DNA from: Thiomicrorhabdus chilensis DSM 12352
GTDB lineage: Bacteria > Pseudomonadota > Gammaproteobacteria > Thiomicrospirales > Thiomicrospiraceae
DNA: 64,000 nt
Direction of reading: 5' to 3'
NCBI RefSeq assembly: GCF_000483485.1
Contig: NZ_KI519609.1
Span: forward strand, 1,269,460 to 1,333,459
Positions 8,018 through 15,859 of this stretch are shown here, piece after piece; within the stretch, counting starts at the first letter, position 1; each line of letters opens with the position of its first letter. The notes below the pieces were generated by a model. That model was not told the DNA's origin. It did no database searches and was given only the letters and a program-made list of their open reading frames with translations. A program made the position numbers and the translations under genes.

Positions 8018-9168
8018 AGTGGTCACGGGTGAAAACGGTTGCCATCAAGGAAATCATCGAGATCTGGCGAGATAAGCTCTATTTGTCGATGGCGTTTATG
8101 ATTCCAACGATGATGATGGTGGTTCTGGGATTTGGTTTGTCAATGGATGTTGAGAAGATTCCGTTTGTGGCGGTTGATTATGATCAAAGTCAGCAAAGTC
8201 GTGATTATCTGCATCGATTTATTGATTCTCGGTATTTTGACTATCGCGGCATGAAAGCCCATGAAAAACTTGCAGAACCTCTGATGATGCAAAATAAAGT
8301 CCGTTTTATTCTAGTGATTCCGCCCGGGTTTCAGCGGGATTTATTACAGGGTCAGCGCGTCCAAATTCAACCGGTTATCGATGGTCTGTTCACTTTTCAA
8401 GCCAAGGTAGTCAAAGGTTATGTCTCCGCCATCAATGCCAACTACAATCAAGAGTTGATGACGCAGTGGTTAAAAAAGAAGCAGGGCATGAATTCCCATG
8501 AGATTGCGGCACTTTTGCAACCGGTCACTCTGGAAACACGCTATTTATACAATGAAAAGCTGAGTAGTTTGTGGTCGACCGGCTCGGGCATGATCATGCT
8601 GGTGATGCTGATGGCTCCGGCCATACTCACGGCTTTGGGTGTGGTGCGCGAGAAAGAGAGCGGTTCGATCTTCAATATTTACGCCTCAACGGTCACTCGT
8701 TCGGAATTTATTATCGGCAAAATCCTTCCTTACGTACTGATTTCAATGTTAAACCTGTTGATTCTTTCATGGATGGCTCTGGTTCTATTCGGTGTGCCTT
8801 TTAAAGGCGATCCGCTGTTGTATCTGACTGCTTCCCTGTTTTATGTAAGTTGCGCCACCGGCATAGGAATGCTGGTGTCGACGATGGTAAAAACACAGGC
8901 TTCTGCGGCTCTGATTACGATGTTGGGTACCATGATTCCGGGAATCATGATGTCCGGACTGTTAATGCCGGTTAATTCTATGGAGACCGCCGCCCGAGTG
9001 GAAGCGCATTTGTTACCTGCGATGTACCAACTCAATATTGTCTGGGGAAGTTTTCTAAAAGGACAAGGTTGGCCGGAACTGGGCACCAATGTCATGGTGT
9101 TGGCAGGCTATGCCATTTTGCTATGGAGTTTGTCCATCTGGCGTTTCCGTAAAAGGGTGAACTCATGA
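8014..9168 (+). CDS. ABC-2 type permease (YbhS-like)
   Basis: A 384-residue inner-membrane permease of the ABC-2 family. An N-terminal membrane helix (about 25-45) is followed by a large periplasmic domain (FVAVDYDQSQQSRDYL onward) and five to six C-terminal helices. The conserved VVREKESGSIFNIYASTVTRSEFIIGK-type cytoplasmic loop precedes the second helix of the bundle. It starts in the ATGA overlap with the ATPase and ends in an ATGA overlap with a second permease. The two permeases would form the heterodimeric channel of the exporter. Confidence 0.9.
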   Translation: MKWSRVKTVAIKEIIEIWRDKLYLSMAFMIPTMMMVVLGFGLSMDVEKIPFVAVDYDQSQQSRDYLHRFIDSRYFDYRGMKAHEKLAEPLMMQNKVRFILVIPPGFQRDLLQGQRVQIQPVIDGLFTFQAKVVKGYVSAINANYNQELMTQWLKKKQGMNSHEIAALLQPVTLETRYLYNEKLSSLWSTGSGMIMLVMLMAPAILTALGVVREKESGSIFNIYASTVTRSEFIIGKILPYVLISMLNLLILSWMALVLFGVPFKGDPLLYLTASLFYVSCATGIGMLVSTMVKTQASAALITMLGTMIPGIMMSGLLMPVNSMETAARVEAHLLPAMYQLNIVWGSFLKGQGWPELGTNVMVLAGYAILLWSLSIWRFRKRVNS

Positions 9169-10307
9169 ATCGGTTGTGGTGGATTAGAGTCTATGCCTTA
9201 ACCAAAAAAGAACTGTTGCAGTTCTCGCGGGATATCGTTTTGCTGTTTGCTGTGGCCTGGTTTTTCACGGCAGAAATCTATATTGCTGGATCGGGTGTCA
9301 GCATGGAATTGAACAATGCCTCTGTGGTGGTGTTGGACCATGACCGCAGTGAGGCTTCCCGCGAATGGATCAGCCAGCTCAAACAACCTTATTACAATGT
9401 ACTCGGCCACGCCCAATCCCAGCAGCAAGCCAATGTTATGCTGGACAAGGGGGAAGTAATTGGGGTATTTGAAATTCCGGCGGATTTCCAAAAAAAGCTG
9501 TTACTCAATCAACAAACCTCGATTCAACTGCAGCTTGATGCCAGCAATATCATTCTGGGTACGCTGGCCAACAGTTATTCGGGATTGATGAATGCCGAGT
9601 ACAACCAACAGTGGATGCTGAAAAATTTGAAAGTGGTGGATCCGGATTCCATTCAGGTTCCCATGGTTGAAGAGCGCCAAAAAATCAATTACAACCCGGA
9701 AGGAAAAAGCACGTGGTTTATGCCCATCTCGGATATGATGACCGTCATCACGTTGTTGTCTCTGTTTCTGCCTGCCGCGATTGTCGTGCGTGAAAAGGAA
9801 CGCGGCACCATCGAGCAGCTTTCCGTGGCGCCATTATCGCCGTTTCAGATTCTGTTTCCGAAAATACTGGCCGCTGAAATCATCATTCTGATCGGTGTGG
9901 CGGTGTGCATTTTCGGAATCATCGGCAATGTTTTTCAAGTGCCTTTCCGAGGCAGTTTGCTTTCCTTCTTTATGGTGACAATGGTGTTTGTGTATGCGGT
10001 TTCCGGACTGGGCTTATTCATTTCCAGTGTCAGTCGCAATTTAGGGCAGGCGCTGATGGTATCCTTCATGTTGTTAATGCCGATGCTGTTGCTTTCCGGT
10101 GCCTGGACGCCGCGTGAGTCCATGCCGGATTTTCAGCAATACTTGATGTTTTTATCACCTTTGTCTTATTACATTGACATCGGGTACAGTATTATCCTCA
10201 AGGGCGCGACACTGCAACTGATGTGGCAACCATTGCTGCAACTTTTTGGTTTGGGCACGCTGCTGTTTTGGTTTGGTATCTGGCAGTTCAAACGTCAATT
10301 CAATTAG
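9165..10307 (+). CDS. ABC-2 type permease (YbhR-like)
   Basis: A 380-residue permease paralogous to the preceding one. It shows an N-terminal membrane helix (about 22-42), a periplasmic domain with VVVLDHDRSEASREWI, the cytoplasmic VREKERGTIEQL loop typical of ABC-2 permeases, and a C-terminal helical bundle ending in basic residues. It is the last gene of the operon and is followed 25 bp downstream by a very strong terminator. It probably pairs with the 8014-9168 product. Confidence 0.9.
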   Translation: MNRLWWIRVYALTKKELLQFSRDIVLLFAVAWFFTAEIYIAGSGVSMELNNASVVVLDHDRSEASREWISQLKQPYYNVLGHAQSQQQANVMLDKGEVIGVFEIPADFQKKLLLNQQTSIQLQLDASNIILGTLANSYSGLMNAEYNQQWMLKNLKVVDPDSIQVPMVEERQKINYNPEGKSTWFMPISDMMTVITLLSLFLPAAIVVREKERGTIEQLSVAPLSPFQILFPKILAAEIIILIGVAVCIFGIIGNVFQVPFRGSLLSFFMVTMVFVYAVSGLGLFISSVSRNLGQALMVSFMLLMPMLLLSGAWTPRESMPDFQQYLMFLSPLSYYIDIGYSIILKGATLQLMWQPLLQLFGLGTLLFWFGIWQFKRQFN

Positions 10308-10332
10308 CGCCAGTCAGTGCTTGAGTGGAGGG

Positions 10333-10365
10333 TTTTAGCAGGCCTGTTTGACAGGCCTGCTAAAA
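10333..10365 (+). terminator. Terminator made of two inverted CAGGCCTG motifs
   Basis: A perfect 15-bp stem (10333-10347 with 10351-10365) and a 3-base loop. Each arm contains one CAGGCCTG copy, and the arms begin and end in TTTT/AAAA, so it can work on both strands. It terminates the exporter operon. Two copies of the window-wide octamer forming a terminator is the arrangement seen for uptake sequences in Haemophilus and Neisseria. Confidence 0.9.
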
Positions 10366-10380
10366 ATCCATTGAAACCTT

Positions 10381-10409
10381 TTCAAACCTGGCGCAATCAA
10401 GGGTAGAAT
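10381..10409 (+). promoter_or_regulatory. Candidate sigma-70 promoter of the YkuD-DppBC operon
   Basis: TTCAAA (10381-10386), a 17-bp spacer and TAGAAT (10404-10409), lying 60 bp before the TTG start of the YkuD gene and after the exporter terminator. Confidence 0.5.
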
Positions 10410-10469
10410 ATTTTTGTTCAGGGCGTTTCGCCGGTTCAAATTCATTTAACTTTAAAGCAGCAGAACTTT

Positions 10470-10952
10470 TTGTCGTACTCAATCATAATTTCCATAACAG
10501 ACCAGACCTTAAGACTGCTTGAGGGGTCCAAGACTGTCTTGAGCTTTCCGGTCAGTACCGCTTTGAATGGATCAGGCAGCGAAAAGGACTCTGGCAAGAC
10601 CCCTCTGGGGAAACATGTGATCCGTGCCAAAATAGGTGCCGGGACGCCAATAAACAGTGTATTCATAGGCAGACGCCTGACCGGTGAAATCTATTCGCCA
10701 GCCTTAGCGGCCGATTATCCAGAACGTGATTGGATACTCAGCCGTATTCTGTGGCTTTCCGGCAAGGAGCTGGGGAAAAACCGCCTGGGACAGGTGGATA
10801 CCATGCAACGTTATATCTATATTCATGGCACCCCGGACAGCGAACCCATGGGCGAACCTAAGTCGCATGGCTGCATACGCATGCGAAACCGGGATATTGT
10901 GCAACTGTTTGACTTGGTTAAAACCGGGACAGAGGTGGATATTCAGGCATGA
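10470..10952 (+). CDS. Signal-less YkuD-fold L,D-peptidase (ElsL-like L,D-carboxypeptidase candidate)
   Basis: A 160-residue YkuD (L,D-transpeptidase) domain and nothing else. The catalytic signature is SHGCIRMRNRD with H133, C135 and R137, and the upstream HGT motif has H119. Start is TTG 10470; no upstream in-frame ATG or GTG exists after the TAG at 10404. There is no signal peptide or membrane anchor, so it should act in the cytoplasm. Short cytoplasmic YkuD proteins such as Acinetobacter ElsL are L,D-carboxypeptidases that trim tetrapeptides in murein recycling. It overlaps the DppB-type permease by ATGA, which supports a link to peptide uptake. A periplasmic crosslinking role is less likely. 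Confidence 0.8.
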   Translation: MSYSIIISITDQTLRLLEGSKTVLSFPVSTALNGSGSEKDSGKTPLGKHVIRAKIGAGTPINSVFIGRRLTGEIYSPALAADYPERDWILSRILWLSGKELGKNRLGQVDTMQRYIYIHGTPDSEPMGEPKSHGCIRMRNRDIVQLFDLVKTGTEVDIQA

Positions 10953-11872
10953 TTGCTTACCTTTTACGGCTATTGGGCTCGGTGATATTTGTTTCCTGGA
11001 TTGTGGGCACCTTGGTGTTTTTCCTGATTCACTTGGTGCCGGGCGACCCGGTGGCCGTGATGCTGGGCGATTGGGCGAATACAGCGGATGAAAACGCTCT
11101 CAGAGCACAACTGGGACTCGATCAACCGATTTTGATGCAATATCTGCATTACTTGCAGGGCCTGGTTCAGTTGGATCTGGGGCAGTCGCTGTTTTTTCAG
11201 CAGGATGTCTCGTCACTGATTGCCGAGCGCTTTCCAATGACCTTACAACTGGCTTTGATGGCTTTGGCGATTGCGGTTTTGATTGCCTTTCCTTTGGGGA
11301 TTTGGGCGGCGTTGCGGGCAGGCCTTTGGCCGGATCACCTGTCCATGAGCGTTTCCCTTCTGGGCGTGTCGATTCCAAATTTCTGGCTGGGGCCGATGCT
11401 GATTCTGTTTTTCTCTTTATTTTTGGGCTGGTTCCCGGTAAGCGGCGCTGATCAGGATTATTCCTGGGTGCTGCCCGCAATCACCTTGGGCACCGCCTTA
11501 GCGGCGATTCTGGCACGTATGCTCAGGGCTTCGCTGCTGGAAGTGATGCACGAAGATTATATTCGAACCGCCAAAGCCAAAGGGTTAAGCGGACGTCTGG
11601 TGTATGGCAGACACGCTTTAATGAATGCGCTGCTACCCGTGGTGACGATTTTAGGTTTGCAGTTGGGAACCTTGCTGGGGGGCGCGGTAATTACCGAAGT
11701 CGTGTTTGACTGGCCTGGATTGGGTCAACTGTTGGTTGAATCCATTCAACGCCGTGATTATCCGGTGGTGCAGGCGTGTATTCTGGTGATCAGTGTCGCT
11801 TACATCACCGTTAACGGCTTGACCGAATTAGTCTATGCGTGGCTAGATCCGCGTATCAGAATCCGTAAATAA
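10949..11872 (+). CDS. Di/oligopeptide ABC transporter permease, DppB/OppB type
   Basis: A 307-residue permease with about six membrane helices. It opens with an N-terminal helix and the family motif FFLIHLVPGDPVAVMLG. The EAA loop region (RMLRASLLEVMHEDYIRTAKAKGLSG) is at about 190-215, where the ATPase docks, and ITEVVFDWPGLGQLLVESI follows near the end. It overlaps the YkuD gene by four bases and is followed 11 bp later by a DppC-type partner. No ATPase gene is in the operon, so the ATP-binding subunit must be encoded elsewhere. Confidence 0.92.
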   Translation: MIAYLLRLLGSVIFVSWIVGTLVFFLIHLVPGDPVAVMLGDWANTADENALRAQLGLDQPILMQYLHYLQGLVQLDLGQSLFFQQDVSSLIAERFPMTLQLALMALAIAVLIAFPLGIWAALRAGLWPDHLSMSVSLLGVSIPNFWLGPMLILFFSLFLGWFPVSGADQDYSWVLPAITLGTALAAILARMLRASLLEVMHEDYIRTAKAKGLSGRLVYGRHALMNALLPVVTILGLQLGTLLGGAVITEVVFDWPGLGQLLVESIQRRDYPVVQACILVISVAYITVNGLTELVYAWLDPRIRIRK

Positions 11873-11883
11873 GGGACGCATAG

Positions 11884-12687
11884 ATGTTGCGATATGTCAG
11901 TTACAGTATCATCTTGATTTGGGTTTTGATGGCGGCGCTTGGTTTCTGGATTGGCGACCAGGCAAATGAGGTGATGCTCACTCAATTTCTGCAGCCTCCT
12001 GATACGCAGGCCTTATTGGGAACCGATCAGCTGGGCCGTCCTGTTTTGGAACGCATTGTATTGGGGGCTCAAACCTCTCTTTTTGTGGCGGTGGGCGTGG
12101 TGTTCTTTTCGGCCATCATCGGCACAAGCATTGGTGTGTACAGCGCTTACGCCGGGGGTTGGACCGACCGTATAATTACAAAAGTGATTGACGTTTTCTT
12201 GGCGTTTCCGGGCTTGTTGCTGGCCATCGCCTTGGCGGCCATTTTGGGGCCGGGAATTGAAAACGTGGTATTTGCTTTGGTGGTGGTGGGCTGGGTCGGC
12301 TATGCACGTCTGGCCAGGGCGCAAACACTGAGTTTGCGTAGTCGTGAGCATATATTAGCGGCCAGAACGCTTGCGATTCCGACCTGGTTGATTCTGTTTC
12401 GTCATGTGGTTCCTTTACTGTTGGCCCCTTTGGGCGTTGAAGCGACCTTTGGCATTGCCGGAGCTGTCATTTCAGAGGCTGGCCTGTCGTTTTTGGGGTT
12501 GGGCGTGCAGGCGCCGGATTCCTCTTGGGGCAATATGATCAAAGAGGGGACACGCTACCTTCTGGTTGCGCCGCACTTGGTATTGGCACCGGGAATCGCA
12601 TTAATGTTGGTGGTGTTGGCGGTGAATTTGATAGGCGATCAGTGGCGTGATCATCTGGATGTTAAGGCGCGCCATAACCGAGGCTAA
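11884..12687 (+). CDS. Di/oligopeptide ABC transporter permease, DppC/OppC type
   Basis: A 267-residue permease. It shows the DppC signature LLGTDQLGRPVLERIVLGAQTSL, where the usual GTD-x-x-GRD is GTDQLGRP. Later come VFLAFPGLLLAIALAAILG, the EAA loop LRSREHILAARTLAI, and the C-terminal LSFLGLGVQAPDSSWGNMI. Slightly shorter than typical (about 280-300). It pairs with the preceding DppB-type protein to form the channel. It converges on the MOSC gene 55 bp away with no clear terminator between them. Confidence 0.92.
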   Translation: MLRYVSYSIILIWVLMAALGFWIGDQANEVMLTQFLQPPDTQALLGTDQLGRPVLERIVLGAQTSLFVAVGVVFFSAIIGTSIGVYSAYAGGWTDRIITKVIDVFLAFPGLLLAIALAAILGPGIENVVFALVVVGWVGYARLARAQTLSLRSREHILAARTLAIPTWLILFRHVVPLLLAPLGVEATFGIAGAVISEAGLSFLGLGVQAPDSSWGNMIKEGTRYLLVAPHLVLAPGIALMLVVLAVNLIGDQWRDHLDVKARHNRG

Positions 12688-12742
12688 AGTTGCTTTGGAT
12701 GTGTCCACCCAAAAGATTGAGGTGCTGGGTTTAACGCCATCC

Positions 12743-13192
12743 TCAGAAACGTTTGAGAAGGCTGACTTTGTCGCCAAGCTGAATTTGCCCTTCTCGCAAC
12801 ACCTTGCAGCGTGCGCCGCCATACCAGTTGGGTGTCAAAGCCGCTTTCAGTCCGGGTGCCAAGGCTTCCATTCTGTCGCATGGATCGGTTTCCGCCGTAA
12901 TTTCCAGGAGAATGCTGCCAATCTGAACCTGTTGGCCGATCATGCTCTCGTCGAATTCTATATCGTCAATCAATAAATTGGCGCGTCGTTCCGACCAGTC
13001 GAGCTCTGTTCCTGCGAGCTCGCAAGCTTTATCCCAACTTTTAAGGGACAATAAAGTGACCTGGTTTTTACGTTTCTTGGAACCCTGATAGTCGTTTTCG
13101 AGTCCGTTTTCACGACTCACATAGATGCTTTGATGCTGGGTGATTGGCGCTTTTGATTCTGGATGGGTGGCGATGCCGATGAGTTTTGTCAT
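12743..13192 (-). CDS. MOSC domain protein
   Basis: A 149-residue stand-alone MOSC domain. Family landmarks are GLENDYQGSKKRKNQVTLL, SERRANLLIDD, the conserved Cys in TDPCDRMEA, and GARCKVLREGQIQLGDKV at the C-terminus. MOSC proteins are predicted sulfur carriers or molybdenum-cofactor-linked enzymes that use a conserved Cys; C104 (approximate) is the candidate here. No Moco gene is nearby, so the substrate cannot be inferred. It faces the peptide permease operon and is followed upstream by the structured 13.3-13.5 kb element. Confidence 0.85.
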   Translation of the reverse strand: MTKLIGIATHPESKAPITQHQSIYVSRENGLENDYQGSKKRKNQVTLLSLKSWDKACELAGTELDWSERRANLLIDDIEFDESMIGQQVQIGSILLEITAETDPCDRMEALAPGLKAALTPNWYGGARCKVLREGQIQLGDKVSLLKRF

Positions 13193-13307
13193 ACTTTGAA
13201 TCCGTTCTTTTCTCTAATGTATCTTTGTTAGCATATAAAAGCTATATGACATTCATTTGAAGATTGCCCATCCCTTTGGTTTTTGGGTATCATAGCCCGA
13301 AATGTAC

Positions 13308-13501
13308 TTAATGAGAACTTTGCACGAGTGGGGCGCGAAAGAAAAATGAGGAAAAAATTGGCTGGTTGAGGCGGAAAACGCAGCTAATAGCTGGCTATTA
13401 GCAAGTTGTGGCCCAACGGAAGTGCCCTTGGGGTACAACAAAAATCAGACGATTTTTAACCATTTTTATTCGTGCAACCATCTCGTGCAAAGCTCTCTTA
13501 A
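13308..13501. repeat. Inverted-repeat element, MITE-like or structured RNA
   Basis: Perfect 11-bp inverted repeats CTTTGCACGAG (13318-13328) and CTCGTGCAAAG (13482-13492) bound a 175-bp unit. With one gap and one mismatch the repeats extend to TTAA at both edges (13308-13311, 13498-13501), giving about 20-bp ends. Inside are a perfect 9-bp dyad (13383-13391 with 13394-13402), a CCCAA/TTGGG hairpin (13412-13416 with 13428-13432) and AAAAATC/GATTTTT (13440-13446 with 13451-13457). A TTG-initiated 62-codon frame on the minus strand (13441-13253) spans most of it without a good ribosome site. There is no transposase, so it would be non-autonomous. The TTAA edges could be target duplications or part of the repeats. 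Confidence 0.6.
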
Positions 13502-13513
13502 TAAAGGATAGAT

Positions 13514-14584
13514 ATGAACAACACAACGGGTGAATCCATGTCACTTGGTTCGGTGATGATTGACATTCAAGGCACGGAACTTCAGCCAGATGAAAAAGAA
13601 CGACTGCTTGACCCGAAAGTGGCGGGCGTTATTTTATTCACCCGTAATTTCGAATCCATTGAACAGTTGCAATCTTTGACGGCCTCTATCCATGCATTGA
13701 GGCATCCTCGCTTGTTGATAGCGGTTGATCATGAAGGAGGGCGGGTGCAGCGCTTTAGGGACGGGTTCACACGCCTTCCGCCAATGCGTACTCTGGGGCA
13801 ATTGCACGCCAAGGATGCCAAACACAGTTTTGCTGTTGCAGAAAAAATTGGCTGGTTGCTTGCCAGCGAACTGCTTTCAGTTGGCGTGGATTTTAGTTTT
13901 GCTCCGGTTGTAGACCTTGATTATGGTGGCAGTAAAGTGATTGGGGACCGTGCTTTTGCGATGAACCCGGTGACCGTCGGACAACTCGCTTTTCATTTGA
14001 TGACCGGGATGCGTAAAGCTGGGATGGCATCGGTGGCCAAACATTTTCCGGGGCATGGTTTTATCGAAGCCGATACCCATACCGAGATAGCCGTCGATGA
14101 ACGCCCGTTTGCGGAAATTCAACAAAAAGACATACAGCCGTTTTTAAGTCTGATTGAAAACGGGGTGGATGCGGTCATGCCGGCGCATGTGATTTATTCA
14201 AAAGTGGATGCGCTACCGGCAGGCTTTTCTACTCATTGGTTGCAGACGGTATTGCGCTCACAATGTCATTTTGAAGGTGCCATTATCAGCGACGATATGA
14301 GCATGCAGGCCGCAGCCGAATTTGGTCCGCCTGCTGAACGTGTCTTGAAGGCGCTTCAGGCTGGTTGCGACTTGGTGTTGGTATGCAACGATCCTCTGGC
14401 GGCCGATGAAGTATTGTCTAAACTGAATTGGCATGCCGGACCGCTTTCTCATGCGCGTTTGATTCGTTTGCATGCACACGACAAAATCGCGTATTCCAAG
14501 TTGCCTTATCATCCTTTATGGCAGGCTGCCGTCACCGAAATCAACCTTCTAAACCAATTAAACGATCAGCAGGAGTTAATTTAA
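13514..14584 (+). CDS. nagZ: Beta-N-acetylhexosaminidase NagZ
   Basis: A 356-residue family 3 glycoside hydrolase of the NagZ type. It removes GlcNAc from GlcNAc-anhydroMurNAc-peptides in the cytoplasm during peptidoglycan recycling. Motifs in order are MIDIQG, GVILFTRNF, IAVDHEGGRVQRF, the KHFPGHGFIEADTHTE loop that holds the catalytic Asp/His pair, and the nucleophile region IISDDMSM. ATG 13514 is preceded by AAAGGA; ATG 13538 is an alternative. It ends one base before the MscS gene start and is probably co-transcribed with it. An 18-base stretch of its coding sequence (13841-13858) recurs exactly in the upstream element. Confidence 0.95.
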   Translation: MNNTTGESMSLGSVMIDIQGTELQPDEKERLLDPKVAGVILFTRNFESIEQLQSLTASIHALRHPRLLIAVDHEGGRVQRFRDGFTRLPPMRTLGQLHAKDAKHSFAVAEKIGWLLASELLSVGVDFSFAPVVDLDYGGSKVIGDRAFAMNPVTVGQLAFHLMTGMRKAGMASVAKHFPGHGFIEADTHTEIAVDERPFAEIQQKDIQPFLSLIENGVDAVMPAHVIYSKVDALPAGFSTHWLQTVLRSQCHFEGAIISDDMSMQAAAEFGPPAERVLKALQAGCDLVLVCNDPLAADEVLSKLNWHAGPLSHARLIRLHAHDKIAYSKLPYHPLWQAAVTEINLLNQLNDQQELI

Positions 14585-14585
14585 T

Positions 14586-15740
14586 ATGGCGTGGGCAACG
14601 CAAACCTGGACCGAACTGGTCACGATGTTTGGTGATAATGTCTGGATTCTGATTGTCACCGGGATCTTATTCGTCACTGCGGTTATTGACCTGACACAAC
14701 GTACGATTCTGAAAATCCTACACTATCGCTTGTTGAAAAAAGAGAAGGTTTGGCTGGACAGTTTTGTGGATGCCGCGCGTTCGCCTGCTTCGTTTTTTAT
14801 CTGGGTCAATGGTTCGGTATTGACACTGACCACGGTGATCATGCACTTCGATGTGTATGTGGACATGATCCCGTTTATCCAGTCTTTTAAATCGACCATT
14901 CTGACTCTGTCATTTGGTTGGTATGTGATTCGTTTGGTGCATCGTCTAGAGTTACACTTAAAAGAATATGCCCGTGAAGACGAACGGCTAGACGCCGTCA
15001 CCGTAGAAGCGCTGGCTAAAATCATCAAACTGCTTGCTTTCATTCTTACCATTCTGTTCTTCTTGAACGCCTTTGGTGTCAGCCTGGCCGGTTTGCTAGC
15101 GTTTGGGGGGGTAGGCGGCATTGCGATCGGTTTTGCGGCTAAAGACCTGCTGGGCAATGTATTTGGCGGACTGATGCTGTATATGGACAAACCTTTCACG
15201 GTCGGTGACTGGATTCGTTCTCCCGACAAGGAAGTGGAAGGAACGGTCGAAAAAATCGGTTGGCGTATGACTACGGTGCGTACCTTTGATAAACGGCCTT
15301 TGTATATCCCCAATGGGATATTTTCCAATATCTCAATCGAAAACCCGTCGCGGATGACCAACCGGCGCATCAAGGAAACGGTGGGAATTCGTTATGCGGA
15401 CGTCAAACAGATGAATTCGATTACCGATGCGGTCAAGGTCATGTTAAGACAGCATCCGGAAATCGATTTGAATCAGACTATGATTGTAAACTTCAATCAG
15501 TTCGGGCCTTCATCGCTGGATTTCTTCATCTATACATTCACCAAAACCACCGAGTGGATACGTTTTCATGAAATCAAACAGGATATCATGTTAAAGGTCA
15601 GCGACATCATTGAAGCGCATGGTGCCGAGATTGCCTTCCCAACACGTACCTTGCATCTGGAAGCGGATAAAGGCGCTTTAAACTTGAATTCGGGAGTTGA
15701 AGAGAAGCAAGGCGAGGGCATCAAGAACGAGAGTTCTTAG
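14586..15740 (+). CDS. MscS-family mechanosensitive channel
   Basis: A 384-residue small-conductance mechanosensitive channel. Four to five predicted membrane helices fill the first 190 residues. The pore-lining TM3 motif GVGGIAIGFAAKDLLGNVFGG lies near 173-193 and is followed by the MscS beta domain (DKPFTVGDWIRSPDKEVEGTVEKIGWRMTTVRTFD). The start follows AGGAG at 14571-14575. Such channels release solutes under hypo-osmotic shock. Tight linkage to nagZ suggests co-transcription but no obvious shared pathway. A long palindrome containing CAGGCCTG follows. Confidence 0.92.
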   Translation: MAWATQTWTELVTMFGDNVWILIVTGILFVTAVIDLTQRTILKILHYRLLKKEKVWLDSFVDAARSPASFFIWVNGSVLTLTTVIMHFDVYVDMIPFIQSFKSTILTLSFGWYVIRLVHRLELHLKEYAREDERLDAVTVEALAKIIKLLAFILTILFFLNAFGVSLAGLLAFGGVGGIAIGFAAKDLLGNVFGGLMLYMDKPFTVGDWIRSPDKEVEGTVEKIGWRMTTVRTFDKRPLYIPNGIFSNISIENPSRMTNRRIKETVGIRYADVKQMNSITDAVKVMLRQHPEIDLNQTMIVNFNQFGPSSLDFFIYTFTKTTEWIRFHEIKQDIMLKVSDIIEAHGAEIAFPTRTLHLEADKGALNLNSGVEEKQGEGIKNESS

Positions 15741-15770
15741 GTGGTTAAAGCGGCGAGTTCAAGGTGTTTG

Positions 15771-15795
15771 AAACCAGCAGGCCTGCTGGTTTTGG
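15771..15795 (+). terminator. Perfect 22-bp palindrome centred on CAGGCCTG, probable terminator
   Basis: Positions 15771-15792 form a perfect palindrome around CAGGCCTG (15778-15785), ending GGTTTTGG on plus and in AAACC at the other edge. It lies between the convergent MscS and murB genes. As a hairpin it needs a loop of unpaired central bases. It resembles the other terminators that carry the octamer. Confidence 0.6.
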
Positions 15796-15859
15796 ATAGG
15801 TTTTTGCGCCTTTTAGCGGTGAGTTCTAGCCGTTTATCCATACCCGCCTAAAAAGAGGA

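Noticed and set aside
13253-13441. 62-codon minus-strand frame across the inverted-repeat element
   Set aside because: Starts with TTG without a ribosome site and spans the hairpins of the element; coding is not supported, though conservation in relatives could change this.
14723-15373. 216-codon open frame antisense to the MscS gene
   Set aside because: Low-complexity Ser/Thr/Lys-rich translation typical of a shadow frame; the sense frame has clear MscS motifs.
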